A stretch of 64,000 nucleotides of DNA, from assembly GCA_029245955.1 (NCBI GenBank), contig JAQWOH010000090.1:50732-114731 (forward strand). Reading direction: 5' to 3'. The notes under the pieces were generated by a model. The model was not told the DNA's origin. It was given only the letters and a program-made list of their open reading frames with translations, and ran no database searches. A program made the position numbers and the translations under genes. The stretch is from Fuerstiella sp. GTDB taxonomy: Bacteria; Planctomycetota; Planctomycetia; Planctomycetales; Planctomycetaceae. Below are positions 26,121-34,485 of this stretch, one piece after another (the stretch's first letter is position 1; every line of letters starts with the position of its first letter).

Positions 26121-27424
26121 TTCGCCCCTTTCGCCAGCGCCCGGGCTGTCGCATTGACAATGGCCTGAGATGTGATGGTGGCTCCGCTGGTGGCATCGAT
26201 GCCCTGGACACTTTGTCCGGCAACAAGCTGCACTGTCGTATCAGTCAGCGCCGAATAGAATTGTTTTTCCCGATGCTCGGTGACGCGGACCGATTTCATA
26301 CGCCCCCTGGCAATGTCGACCTCAATTTCCACCTGTCCGGCATAGCCCGTGCTGCTGTCACGGTAACGACCGTCCGCTACCTGGCTCACGTCAACCTGAT
26401 CATAAAGTCGAATAGCTTCTATGCTCTCCCGCGCTCGTGCCTTGAATCGCTGCTCGTAATCCTTGTTGCGAAACTTCTTCGAATCGATCACCTGCTGGTA
26501 GTAGCCGATGGCTTCATCTGCCATTCCCGCCTGCCTCAATGCGTCGCCCGCCAGAATATACGCCTGATAGTTCGAATTGTATTTCTCAAAAGCCTTCGTG
26601 AGTCGCACTGCCCAGTCGATTTCGTCCATATCGCCGAGCAATTTGATGGCCCCCACAGGAAGTGGTTTGCCCCGCAGCATGTCCAGCGCCATGTCTCGGT
26701 TACCGAGACGCCAATAACACTCCGCCAGCCGAACGCCGTTAATCCTGCCGACGGAAGGCTTTGCTTTTTGATACCAGAACGCTGCCCGGGCGTAGTCCTG
26801 CAGCAGCGTAAAATACATCGTTCCTAACTTCGCCATATCACGTTCAAGAAGTGTCGGAGCATCTTTGTGCAGCGACACACAGTGATGGACCAGCTTGATG
26901 CCGGAATGCCATCTGCCCGGGTTTTCGTTGATGACCGACCAGAGGTACTGCCCCATATTTTCCTGGCTGTGCCAACCTTCCGTCGGCGGTTTTAACGGCC
27001 ATGACAGATCAAGCGTATCGGGATATACCAGCGGCGTCGCGGCAAACCAGGCCGGTGGACTGTTGCCGGCTTCCGCAATGATGGCCCGGATTCTGTCAGG
27101 CGGCGGACGATCAGTCGATTCGGATTCTGAAGCTGTTGCTCTTGCGCTCAATGCGTGGCGTTTGCCGTTTCTTGTGACCGTATGCACCACACTGAATGGG
27201 TAGGTCCGGGTAAAGGTACGGTCGCCAATCGCAGTTTCAAAATCCACTTCTTTGTCGGTCTCGCGGATCTGAGTAACGGTGCCTTCCAGCTTCGCACCAT
27301 TCAGGAATTCCAGCGAATCGGTAGCCGCGCCAGCGGGTGGCACAGATGAAGAACATGCCGATACCAGAATCATCACCGACCCGATAATCAGCAACGTTTT
27401 GATTCGTGCGGGCACACAAAACAT
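26117..27424 (-). CDS. FMN-binding lipoprotein with TPR-like middle region
   Basis: Exported lipoprotein: TLLIIGSVMILVSAC gives a lipobox (VSAC), then a small beta domain (FLNGAKLEGTVTQIRETDKEVDFE), a TPR-like helical stretch (LAECYWRLGNRDMALDML; YILAGDALRQAGMADEAIGYYQQV), and a C-terminal FMN-binding domain (DGRYRDSSTGYAGQVEIEVD through GIDATSGATITS). The SGAT Thr (about residue 416) is where FMN is covalently attached in NosR/RnfG/NqrC-type proteins. The start at 27424 is chosen because it places the lipoprotein signal at the N-terminus; the frame is open for 48 more codons upstream. The stop overlaps the polyferredoxin start, so the pair resembles NosR split into two proteins. Confidence 0.82.
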   Translation of the reverse strand: MFCVPARIKTLLIIGSVMILVSACSSSVPPAGAATDSLEFLNGAKLEGTVTQIRETDKEVDFETAIGDRTFTRTYPFSVVHTVTRNGKRHALSARATASESESTDRPPPDRIRAIIAEAGNSPPAWFAATPLVYPDTLDLSWPLKPPTEGWHSQENMGQYLWSVINENPGRWHSGIKLVHHCVSLHKDAPTLLERDMAKLGTMYFTLLQDYARAAFWYQKAKPSVGRINGVRLAECYWRLGNRDMALDMLRGKPLPVGAIKLLGDMDEIDWAVRLTKAFEKYNSNYQAYILAGDALRQAGMADEAIGYYQQVIDSKKFRNKDYEQRFKARARESIEAIRLYDQVDVSQVADGRYRDSSTGYAGQVEIEVDIARGRMKSVRVTEHREKQFYSALTDTTVQLVAGQSVQGIDATSGATITSQAIVNATARALAKGAK

Positions 27425-27632
27425 ACGCCGCGGGCAAACACCAGCATATTCTGTTTTCGACAGGTGCATGAACATCACGCCGGTTCCGCCTGGAAAAAAA
27501 CGTGGCGTCATGGATGCGAACTGCCCGCAAGAATAATCGCCGCACAGACTCATCGCGGACGCTGACATCTGCAGGATAATGTATTACCTGCGATATATCT
27601 TCCGTGTGACGCACGCTCCCCGCTGAATATGC

Positions 27633-27655
27633 GGCCGATTCCGCCGGATTCGGCC
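27633..27655 (-). terminator. Hairpin downstream of the small hypothetical gene
   Basis: GGCCGATTCC and GGATTCGGCC pair over 10 bp with one mismatch around GCC. It lies 26 bp beyond the stop of the gene at 27681-28019 (minus strand). There is no T run, so it is a tentative terminator. Confidence 0.35.
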
Positions 27656-27680
27656 AAACTCGGCTGAACTCGGGACGGCC

Positions 27681-28019
27681 TCAGGCAGCGTAGTGAGCGG
27701 ACTCGTCGCCACCGTGTTTATCCGCCAAAACGGCAGTGGCCCTGGCTTTCTCAAGTGACTGACGCCCCCTGTCACTTAGCTTGTAACAGAGCCCCACGCT
27801 GCGGCCGGAGATCTCAAACTTCAGATTGCCGGTGGCGATCAATTGGCCGTGGATGCGGGTGAGATCCGCTGTGGTCAGGCCTTCCAGAGCATCAATTCGT
27901 TCCAGCCAGCCATTGAAATCTTCAGTCGCGGCTTTGGCTGCAGCGGCTCTGACTTGGTAGGCTTCCAGCACCTGCAGGTTTTGCGGGTCTGGAGTGTTGA
28001 ATGGGAATTGAGCGTTCAT
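27681..28019 (-). CDS. Small hypothetical protein
   Basis: A 112-residue soluble protein. I do not recognise a named family. The N-terminus (MNAQFPFNTPDPQNLQVLEAYQVRAAAAKAA) is helical. The middle (LERIDALEGLTTADLTRIHGQLIATGNLKFEISGRSVGLCYKLSDRGRQSLEKA) reads like a winged-helix fold: helix, turn, helix, beta wing ending in a YKLSDRGRQ strand, as in MarR/PadR-type or archaeal HTH proteins. That is a weak similarity; DNA binding is only inference. Codon use matches neighbours and the length fits a real gene. It lies between the FMN lipoprotein gene and fmt. Confidence 0.6.
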   Translation of the reverse strand: MNAQFPFNTPDPQNLQVLEAYQVRAAAAKAATEDFNGWLERIDALEGLTTADLTRIHGQLIATGNLKFEISGRSVGLCYKLSDRGRQSLEKARATAVLADKHGGDESAHYAA

Positions 28020-28234
28020 ACCGGGACTTATCGACCCGCGACATTCCGCCTTTCAACCATATGAAGATCCCCATAATGACCCATACGATGGGCGCAGATT
28101 ACCAGCGGTATCCAACCGACATGAACGTTGTGGCCCTCGGTGAATGCAGTAGAAAAGTCTGATGTCAGACGCAGATTCACCCGGAATTTCGCCGTAGGCG
28201 ACTCAGTGTCGGCAGGCCACGGTATTCCTGCAAT

Positions 28235-29197
28235 TTATGTTGCACTACCAAAGCAGGCGTCGTCAGACAGTTTGTAACCGTTCGCGAAGTCACCAGCGTC
28301 CATCGCTCCTTTTCCCTCTGGCTGAAGCTTCACGATGTGGATACGTCCGGAGCCACAACTCACGAACATGTTTCTGTCCAGTATCGCGATAGCGCCGGGG
28401 CGGGAACCGGAAGCAGCGGAGTCGGCGACCACCGCAATCTGTGACAGAATACAGCGAACCGGTTTGCGGCCTGCGGAATGCAGCCAGGTGACGGCCTTCG
28501 GCCAGGGTTGCATTGCTCGCACCTGGCGTTCCACCTGCGTGGCCGTCTGCTTCCAGTCGATGATGCCGTCTTCTTTGCGCAACTTTGGTGCCAGAGTGAC
28601 ATGGGACGGATCCTGTGGTTCGAAAACCGCGGTCGCACGATCCAGCTGATCCAGCACGGTCAGGGTCAGTTCTGCACTCAGGTCCGCCAGTCGAAGCATC
28701 AGTGTGCCGCTTGTTTCTCCCGGTTGAATGCTCGTTTCCACCTTACCAACCATGGGCCCCGAATCCAGGGCCGGCTCGATCTGAAACATGGTCACGCCGG
28801 TCTGTTCGTCGCCCTTCCAGATCGCATACTGAACCGGAGCGGCACCGCGATGTCGCGGCAGTAGTGACCCGTGTAAATTGAAAGCCCCCAGTCGGGGAAT
28901 TGCCAGAAAGTCGGGCTTCATAATCTGACCGTATGCAGCAACAACAAATACGTCCGCGTTAAGCTCTCGCAGAACACTTAGCGATTCCGGGGTATTCACG
29001 CGTTCTGGCTGGAATACCGGAACACCAAATGCTTCTGCCACAATCTTTACCGGATTCACATGCCGATGATGTCCGCGTCCGGTCCGGTCCGGTTGGGTGC
29101 AGACCCCAACAACATCGTGTGCTGACGATTTCATAAGAGCACGAAATGACGGCAGAGCGAACTCTCCTGTGCCCAGCAGGGCGATACGCAGCGACAT
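28235..29197 (-). CDS. fmt: Methionyl-tRNA formyltransferase
   Basis: Transfers a formyl group from 10-formyl-THF to Met-tRNA(fMet) for translation initiation. It shows the N-terminal Rossmann segment MSLRIALLGTGEFALPSFRALM, then VVAAYGQIMKPDFLAIPRLGAFNLHGSLLPRHRGAAPVQYAIWKGD (the catalytic Asn and His), VTMFQIEPALDSGPMV, and the C-terminal tRNA-binding OB domain. The 320-residue protein with start at 29197 matches family length. The frame is open for 59 codons upstream, but these lie outside the conserved protein. A peptide deformylase gene is not adjacent. Confidence 0.95.
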   Translation of the reverse strand: MSLRIALLGTGEFALPSFRALMKSSAHDVVGVCTQPDRTGRGHHRHVNPVKIVAEAFGVPVFQPERVNTPESLSVLRELNADVFVVAAYGQIMKPDFLAIPRLGAFNLHGSLLPRHRGAAPVQYAIWKGDEQTGVTMFQIEPALDSGPMVGKVETSIQPGETSGTLMLRLADLSAELTLTVLDQLDRATAVFEPQDPSHVTLAPKLRKEDGIIDWKQTATQVERQVRAMQPWPKAVTWLHSAGRKPVRCILSQIAVVADSAASGSRPGAIAILDRNMFVSCGSGRIHIVKLQPEGKGAMDAGDFANGYKLSDDACFGSAT

Positions 29198-29634
29198 GGT
29201 TGTTGGAGTCTCAGATAAAATTGCTGTGCGGGAAACTGCGCCCACGGCAGAGGCCATGTGACACACATCGTGCTGTCTCGCCAACTCAGAGCAAAAGATC
29301 GGGGCATGCGGCCAGGACGAGGCAGCCTGGCTGAATTGACGCATCCACGAGACACATCCCGTGTCGACGAACATTACCGTGCTGAGTCAGAAACGGCCAG
29401 CCGTTTTCATGAACCGTTCACAACAGCCCAGATGAGAAACCGGCTTCCTGTATGGCGTCGATTCACAGACGGAATCAGGCAGTTTTCCGCTTACAGCGGA
29501 CGGCAACAGCAAGAACTCTGAGTGAACCCTGCCGTAGCCGAAGATACCGCGGACTCATGGCCTCGATTCAACTTTCTAGCCCCCAGAACCGGTGCCCGTG
29601 CGCCACTGCCCGTTTCGGCATTTCGTAAATGACT
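29198..29634. other. Intergenic region between fmt and the extracellular foldase gene
   Basis: This 437-bp stretch has no supported gene. The open minus-strand frame is only an upstream extension of fmt. I see no strong hairpin or repeat in it. Confidence 0.55.
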
Positions 29635-32400
29635 CTAACCGTTGAACGCATCGATGACATTCACCGTAGCCTGAACCGTCTCAGTGACTCCATTGGTCAC
29701 CGTGACATCCAGGACGAACGACGGATTGGTCTCAAAATCCAGGTCGGTGCTGTCCACGACCGTCAGGTCTCCGGTGCGGCGATTCAATGCGAAAGTTCGA
29801 TTCAGTGTCTGTACCGCATTCTGGACGTCGCTACTGGTCGGTGTCCCACTCATCACCTGTCCATTCAGGAAGAATGTCGGTGTCCCCGATACACCCAGAG
29901 CACCCGCGTCCGCGATGTCACGATTAACCCGATCAGTGAGCACCTGATCGCTCATGTCCGCATTGAACGTTGTCAGGTTAAGTCCCAGCGTGTTGACAGC
30001 GATATCCTCGAAGACCGCCTGCACCTGTTCTGAGGTAAATGAATTATCCCACTCCGACTGACGGCTGAACAACTGGTCGACCATCTGGTCAAACATGCCC
30101 TGACGCCCGGCGGCTTCTGCCGCCAGTGCAGCTTCAAACGAATGCTGGAATGGGCCACCTGTGGATGTGTGGAGTGGCAGGTGGCGACGTACAACTACCA
30201 CGTCGGACGGATTATTAGTCAGTAACTGCTGAACATCCGGATGGCCGGCCGCACATGACGGGCATTGCAGCGACAGGTACTCAACAAGAACAACGGCTGC
30301 GGCCGCGTCCCCTTCCAGATGATCGTCCGGGTTCAGCTTCAGCTCACTCGGAAGTGCCGGATCATCAAATTCAAAAATCAACGAATTCCCCGTCAGGGTC
30401 GCAGGGATGATCTGACCGACGGACGTTCCAGCATTGCTGTTCTCCGGCACGCGGAAGGAATTCTCATTTCCCGGCGGTGAGATAATTTCCGTCAGACTGT
30501 TAAACCTCACATAATTGGCCACTTCGGGAACTGTGCCGGATGTGTAGTTAACAAGTGGTACATCGGTAAGTGCGCTGGAATTTGTCACGAGTCCGGCCAG
30601 ATTAAAGACCGGTGTGTTGTTGATCGCATCAACTACTGTCATACCGGTACCAATCACATATCCAAACACGGTGTGAGGCACGTTATCAAGATTGCTGGTT
30701 ACCCCTGTGCCGTCATTGTTGACGGTGTTGATAAACCACTGCCCCGTGAAACTGTTGATGTTCGAATTCTGTGCTGTGGACAGCGTACCTCGCACATTCG
30801 AATTCAAAGGACTGGCCTGACTGAATTCATTCGGTGGAGCAGCGAAGCTGGCAACATTCTGAACAGTACTGCCGTCACTTGTGGTGAAACCTCCGCCCTG
30901 AATGATAAAGTTCTCAATATTTCGGTGCGAAAATGAACCGTTGTTTGCGGACAGATTATTAAGGAATGCGCCCACAGTGTTAGGAGCATCTGTATCTAAA
31001 AGTTCAACATCCCATGCACCCAGGGTGCTGTCAAACCGGACCACCGTACCCTCAGACAGATGCACATTCACACTCTCAAACACTTCATCGTTCTGAGCGT
31101 TAATGGCGCGCACGTTCAGCGTGTTAGCCCCATTATTGGCCTCGTCATGCGTCAATGTAACGTTCAGTGTCGCGTTTCCGGAGTTATCGGCAACGACACT
31201 ACCATCGTCGAACTGGCCGTCTCCGTCCACATCGACATCAACGATGGCCCCAGCGCTGGTTATGACGTCAATACGAAAACCCGAAGCGTTCGTGACCAAA
31301 GTACCATTCGACTGAGTTGCTTCATTACTGGTGACATCCAGTGACAGTGAAAGCGGCTCCGATACCGTGGCAAGATTGTTGAAGAACGTATCTGCGGTGT
31401 TGCTTAATGTCAGCGCTCCGGTGACAGGGTCATTCAGTTCGCGGGCGCGATCTTCAGCGCTGACAGTACCGGACTCCATTCGGCGTTGTCTCATGCGGCC
31501 CGACAGAACGGTTGACGACTCAACTTCAGCGCCGTCACGACCTGCGCCGGTGTTGAGCCTGAGATGCGAAAACTGACTGGCATTTTCAATCACAACAAGG
31601 TCATCATGCCCCTGTGTGTGAATCCTCGCACGGCCCGAAACGGTCGTTGCGTCGATCATCACAAAGTCGTTGCCGATACGCGTTCGGGTACGCAGCCGAT
31701 CGCCGACTGTAGAACTCATCATGACCGTATCATCAGCACCATGGCCTGTCGTGACAGCCGCATCGTCGCCCACCGTCACCATATCCAGCACAACAGCATC
31801 GTTATGTCGCCCTGTAACGATCGACAAGTCGTCTGCAATGCTGGTGCCGGCAATTCGAACGGTGTCATTGTGCCGCCCGGTCCTGATTCTCAGGTCCCGG
31901 TTGACGGTGACGCCATCCACGTTCACGGTGTCGGCACCATTCGACGTTCGAATAATCAGGTCCGTCCCCACCGTCGTGCTCTCGAATCCGATACTGTCGT
32001 TGCCGCCCTGAGAGGCGACTGTCGCGCGTCCGGCAATCATTATGCCTTCGATAAACAGCACGTCGTTACCCTGTCCCAGTTGTACAAAAAGGTCATCCGT
32101 AACAGTGCTGGAGGCCGCAGACGCCACGAAGGCTGTATGCGCTCCATTCACCGTTGTGTCGTCTCGCCCCCGAACCACAAGATCACCGTTGACGACCACA
32201 AGGTCCACGGAATTACTCTGATCGTCGCCAGTCAGAACCAGATCGCCACCGCTGCTGACTGCTGCAAGCACATTGCCCGCCAGCAGAGTCCGCGTTTCAA
32301 GGCACTCAGCGGCCATGGCAGACCCACGTAGTTGAATGTTGTGCGTTTGCAGACGGCGACGGGGATGAGAACGGTGGAACAGTGCTCTGAGATCAAACAT
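29635..32400 (-). CDS. Extracellular multidomain protein: beta-repeat, cyclophilin PPIase, and DsbA-like domain nested in a cadherin-like repeat
   Basis: A 921-residue protein with the planctomycete surface-protein leader (basic N-terminus, then AAECLETRTLLAGN at about 31-43). In order, it has nine 22-residue beta repeats (about 107-294), a spacer, a cyclophilin-type peptidyl-prolyl isomerase domain (about 451-604: WDVELLDTDAPNTVGAFLNNL, FSHRNIENFIIQGGGF, GQWFINTVNN, TVFGYVIGTGMTVVDAIN), and the opening strands of a cadherin-like repeat (VPENSNAGTSVGQI). It continues with a DsbA-type thioredoxin domain (about 692-869: EYLSLQCPSCAAGHP with CPSC, and GVSGTPTFF with cis-Pro), then the closing cadherin strands (FALNRRTGDLTVVDSTDLDFE). 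It probably acts as a secreted foldase/oxidase. The start is ATG 32400; ATG 32442 is possible. Confidence 0.85.
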   Translation of the reverse strand: MFDLRALFHRSHPRRRLQTHNIQLRGSAMAAECLETRTLLAGNVLAAVSSGGDLVLTGDDQSNSVDLVVVNGDLVVRGRDDTTVNGAHTAFVASAASSTVTDDLFVQLGQGNDVLFIEGIMIAGRATVASQGGNDSIGFESTTVGTDLIIRTSNGADTVNVDGVTVNRDLRIRTGRHNDTVRIAGTSIADDLSIVTGRHNDAVVLDMVTVGDDAAVTTGHGADDTVMMSSTVGDRLRTRTRIGNDFVMIDATTVSGRARIHTQGHDDLVVIENASQFSHLRLNTGAGRDGAEVESSTVLSGRMRQRRMESGTVSAEDRARELNDPVTGALTLSNTADTFFNNLATVSEPLSLSLDVTSNEATQSNGTLVTNASGFRIDVITSAGAIVDVDVDGDGQFDDGSVVADNSGNATLNVTLTHDEANNGANTLNVRAINAQNDEVFESVNVHLSEGTVVRFDSTLGAWDVELLDTDAPNTVGAFLNNLSANNGSFSHRNIENFIIQGGGFTTSDGSTVQNVASFAAPPNEFSQASPLNSNVRGTLSTAQNSNINSFTGQWFINTVNNDGTGVTSNLDNVPHTVFGYVIGTGMTVVDAINNTPVFNLAGLVTNSSALTDVPLVNYTSGTVPEVANYVRFNSLTEIISPPGNENSFRVPENSNAGTSVGQIIPATLTGNSLIFEFDDPALPSELKLNPDDHLEGDAAAAVVLVEYLSLQCPSCAAGHPDVQQLLTNNPSDVVVVRRHLPLHTSTGGPFQHSFEAALAAEAAGRQGMFDQMVDQLFSRQSEWDNSFTSEQVQAVFEDIAVNTLGLNLTTFNADMSDQVLTDRVNRDIADAGALGVSGTPTFFLNGQVMSGTPTSSDVQNAVQTLNRTFALNRRTGDLTVVDSTDLDFETNPSFVLDVTVTNGVTETVQATVNVIDAFNG
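31519..32082 (-). repeat. Nine 22-residue beta repeats
   Basis: Within the extracellular protein, units of exactly 22 residues recur with an N-D/A-D turn (for example GRHNDTVRIAGTSIADDLSI plus VT). Each has the pattern G-x-x-N/A-D-x-V-x-I/L..(x)..D-L-x-I-x-T, consistent with one coil of a right-handed beta-helix with Asp-rich turns resembling calcium-binding RTX turns. Confidence 0.8.
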
Positions 32401-33141
32401 GGAACAACAAACTCCCAGGGCCAGGATGGTGGTTACGTGCATCGTTTTACAAAATTGCGAGCCTTGGCAGACACGTGCGGTTTGACCGTGCGTTGCATCA
32501 CTCAACAAATCTGCGAAGCGGTTATCATCAACTGACGATCATAATACCGAAACCTGGGCACGGCACAGCAAATAAAAGGATTACATAGCATGGGGGGCGA
32601 CAGGGGCACCTCCGGGTCGCCACTACCGTAAAATCCGTTTGTTCCCGAACGCCTCAAGGTTCCCAGTCAGCGGATTGCTTTTGAATTGTGCAATTGATGG
32701 ACGGTCGGCACCTCCCAAAAAAGTGATACGCTGGACAACGGTTTGTTTTCGGCGTGGATTGGCATGGAATCTGCCTATATGGACCGCTTGCCAAACGAAC
32801 GTCTGGGAGCTTTGCCGGTTGAGAAATTCGCTGCCGAACGACCGACAGACTGGTGTGGTTCTGACATTTCGCCCGATTTTGTGGGCGGACTTGTGTTCAG
32901 CTGCGCATCCGCATCGATGTCTCCGTTCGTTTGGTTCACTGATTTGCGTCAACAGTCAGGTTGACGACGCAATCCATTCGGGCTAACAGAAATTTCGTGC
33001 CAACACCGAGCGGGAACAGCGTACACCGCAGCCATCACGACCGCACAGAAGCATTTTAGCCACAACAGCATCAAGCGAAGCTTAATTTGAACAACGTCAC
33101 CGCCCAAAAACCATGGTGACCGAAGCCGCTCGAAATGTGCT
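32401..33141. other. Intergenic region of about 740 bp
   Basis: No supported gene lies between the extracellular foldase gene and the DUF1552 gene, both on the minus strand. Short plus-strand frames here lack motifs. The left part must hold the promoter of the foldase gene. Confidence 0.5.
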
Positions 33142-34485
33142 CTACAGTCCGGCGAGTTGAGCGTCAGCATCGCCGAAGTCTTCGAGTGGCAAGCCCATCC
33201 GGTTCACAATTGACAGATACAGGCTGCAGAGTTTTCTGTTGTCGTCGCCGGCGTCGGTGTAATCCAGAACTCGTCCGGTCGCGAGCTTCCCGCCAAGTCC
33301 GCCTACGGTAAGCAGCGGCACCTTCGAGGAATCGTGTTTGCTGCCCGACCACATGTTGTTGACAAACAGCAGGCAGGAATTGTCCAGCACCGTGCCCGCA
33401 GCTTCGGGCATTTGATCCAGCCGGCTGGACAAATAGGCCAGCTGGCTGCAGTAATACTGCGACACACGTTCCCAGTCATCAGACCGGTCGTTGTGGGAGG
33501 CGGAGTGGTGTGCATTCCGTACATCGAGGAATGGATAGAACAGCCCGGAAATGTCACGACACAGCAACAGCGTGGCAAAACGAGTCTTGTCCGTCTGAAA
33601 GGCAAGGGCGATGATGTCGCACATCAATCGCATGTGTTCCCGAATGTCTTCGGGCAATCCGTTATCGGGACGGGGCATCGTGACCGCAGATCTGCCATCA
33701 GCCTTCAGGCGGTCCATAGCCCTGTTCTGATCGGACCGGAGTCGTTCGATTCGTTTTTCCACTTCACGCACACTGGTCAGATATTCGTCCAGCCTGGTTC
33801 GGTCGCCTGCGCTGGCCGACCTGCTGAGACTCGCGGCCTGCTCCCTGACTCGGTCGAGCACGCTTTTGTTGCGGCGATTACCGCGATTGTCGAACAGACT
33901 GTCAAATGCGAGTGACGGATACACTTCCATGGGAACCGGCGATGTTGCATTCTGCCAGGAAATATGCGAACTGTAAGCCATCGAGAAGTTTGTCTCGTGG
34001 TAGCCGGTAATTGGCTGTTCACAGCCAAGCACAATGCTGGGCTGAGCCGTCTTCTGGCCCAGATGATTTGCCAGCAGTTGGTCCACGCTGATACCGCCCC
34101 CCAGCTCGGCCCCTTTCTGCAGGGCCGCGCCAGAAAGAATGTTTCCCGTTTGCCCCGGATGAATGCCGACACCTGTGGCATTTTTATTGAACAGCCCGGA
34201 GACGACATTCATCTTCGTCTTCAGTGACTCCATAGGTGTCAAACTTTTGCTCAGCTCCATATTGGAACCGGCGCCCCGGGCCCACCAATGATCCGGGTGG
34301 ACGCCACAGGCCATGAACAACACCGCGAACCGCTGTGGGAAAATGTCGTCCTCAGCACTGGAAGAAGGATCCAGTCCCCACACCGGAATCGACTCCAGCC
34401 AGGGCAGAGCCATCGTGACTCCTGTGCCCTGCAGCAACGTACGTCTGGAGAGATTGCGGCGGGCGGAATCGTTCACGTTAATCAT
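33142..34485 (-). CDS. DUF1552 domain protein
   Basis: Exported planctomycete protein of the DUF1552 family. It has a twin-arginine-like leader (NLSRRTLLQGTGVTMALPWLES), then family segments FPQRFAVLFMACGVHPDHWWARGAG, LNVVSGLFNK-like MNVVSGLFNKNATGVGIHPGQTGNILSG, STVVLGCEQP-like SIVLGCEQPITGYHETNFSMAYSSHISW, and C-terminal LLFVNNMWSGSKHDSSKVPLLTVGGLGGKL. The function is unknown; the family is almost always paired with DUF1592 cytochrome-like proteins. The start at 34485 has a GGAG ribosome binding site and overlaps the upstream gene by only 8 bp; ATG 34518 is the longer option. Confidence 0.9.
   Translation of the reverse strand: MINVNDSARRNLSRRTLLQGTGVTMALPWLESIPVWGLDPSSSAEDDIFPQRFAVLFMACGVHPDHWWARGAGSNMELSKSLTPMESLKTKMNVVSGLFNKNATGVGIHPGQTGNILSGAALQKGAELGGGISVDQLLANHLGQKTAQPSIVLGCEQPITGYHETNFSMAYSSHISWQNATSPVPMEVYPSLAFDSLFDNRGNRRNKSVLDRVREQAASLSRSASAGDRTRLDEYLTSVREVEKRIERLRSDQNRAMDRLKADGRSAVTMPRPDNGLPEDIREHMRLMCDIIALAFQTDKTRFATLLLCRDISGLFYPFLDVRNAHHSASHNDRSDDWERVSQYYCSQLAYLSSRLDQMPEAAGTVLDNSCLLFVNNMWSGSKHDSSKVPLLTVGGLGGKLATGRVLDYTDAGDDNRKLCSLYLSIVNRMGLPLEDFGDADAQLAGL

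Noticed and set aside
29198..29374. Upstream 59-codon extension of fmt.
   Set aside because: The conserved protein begins at the ATG at 29197 (MSLRIALLGTG). The extension has no homology-like features.
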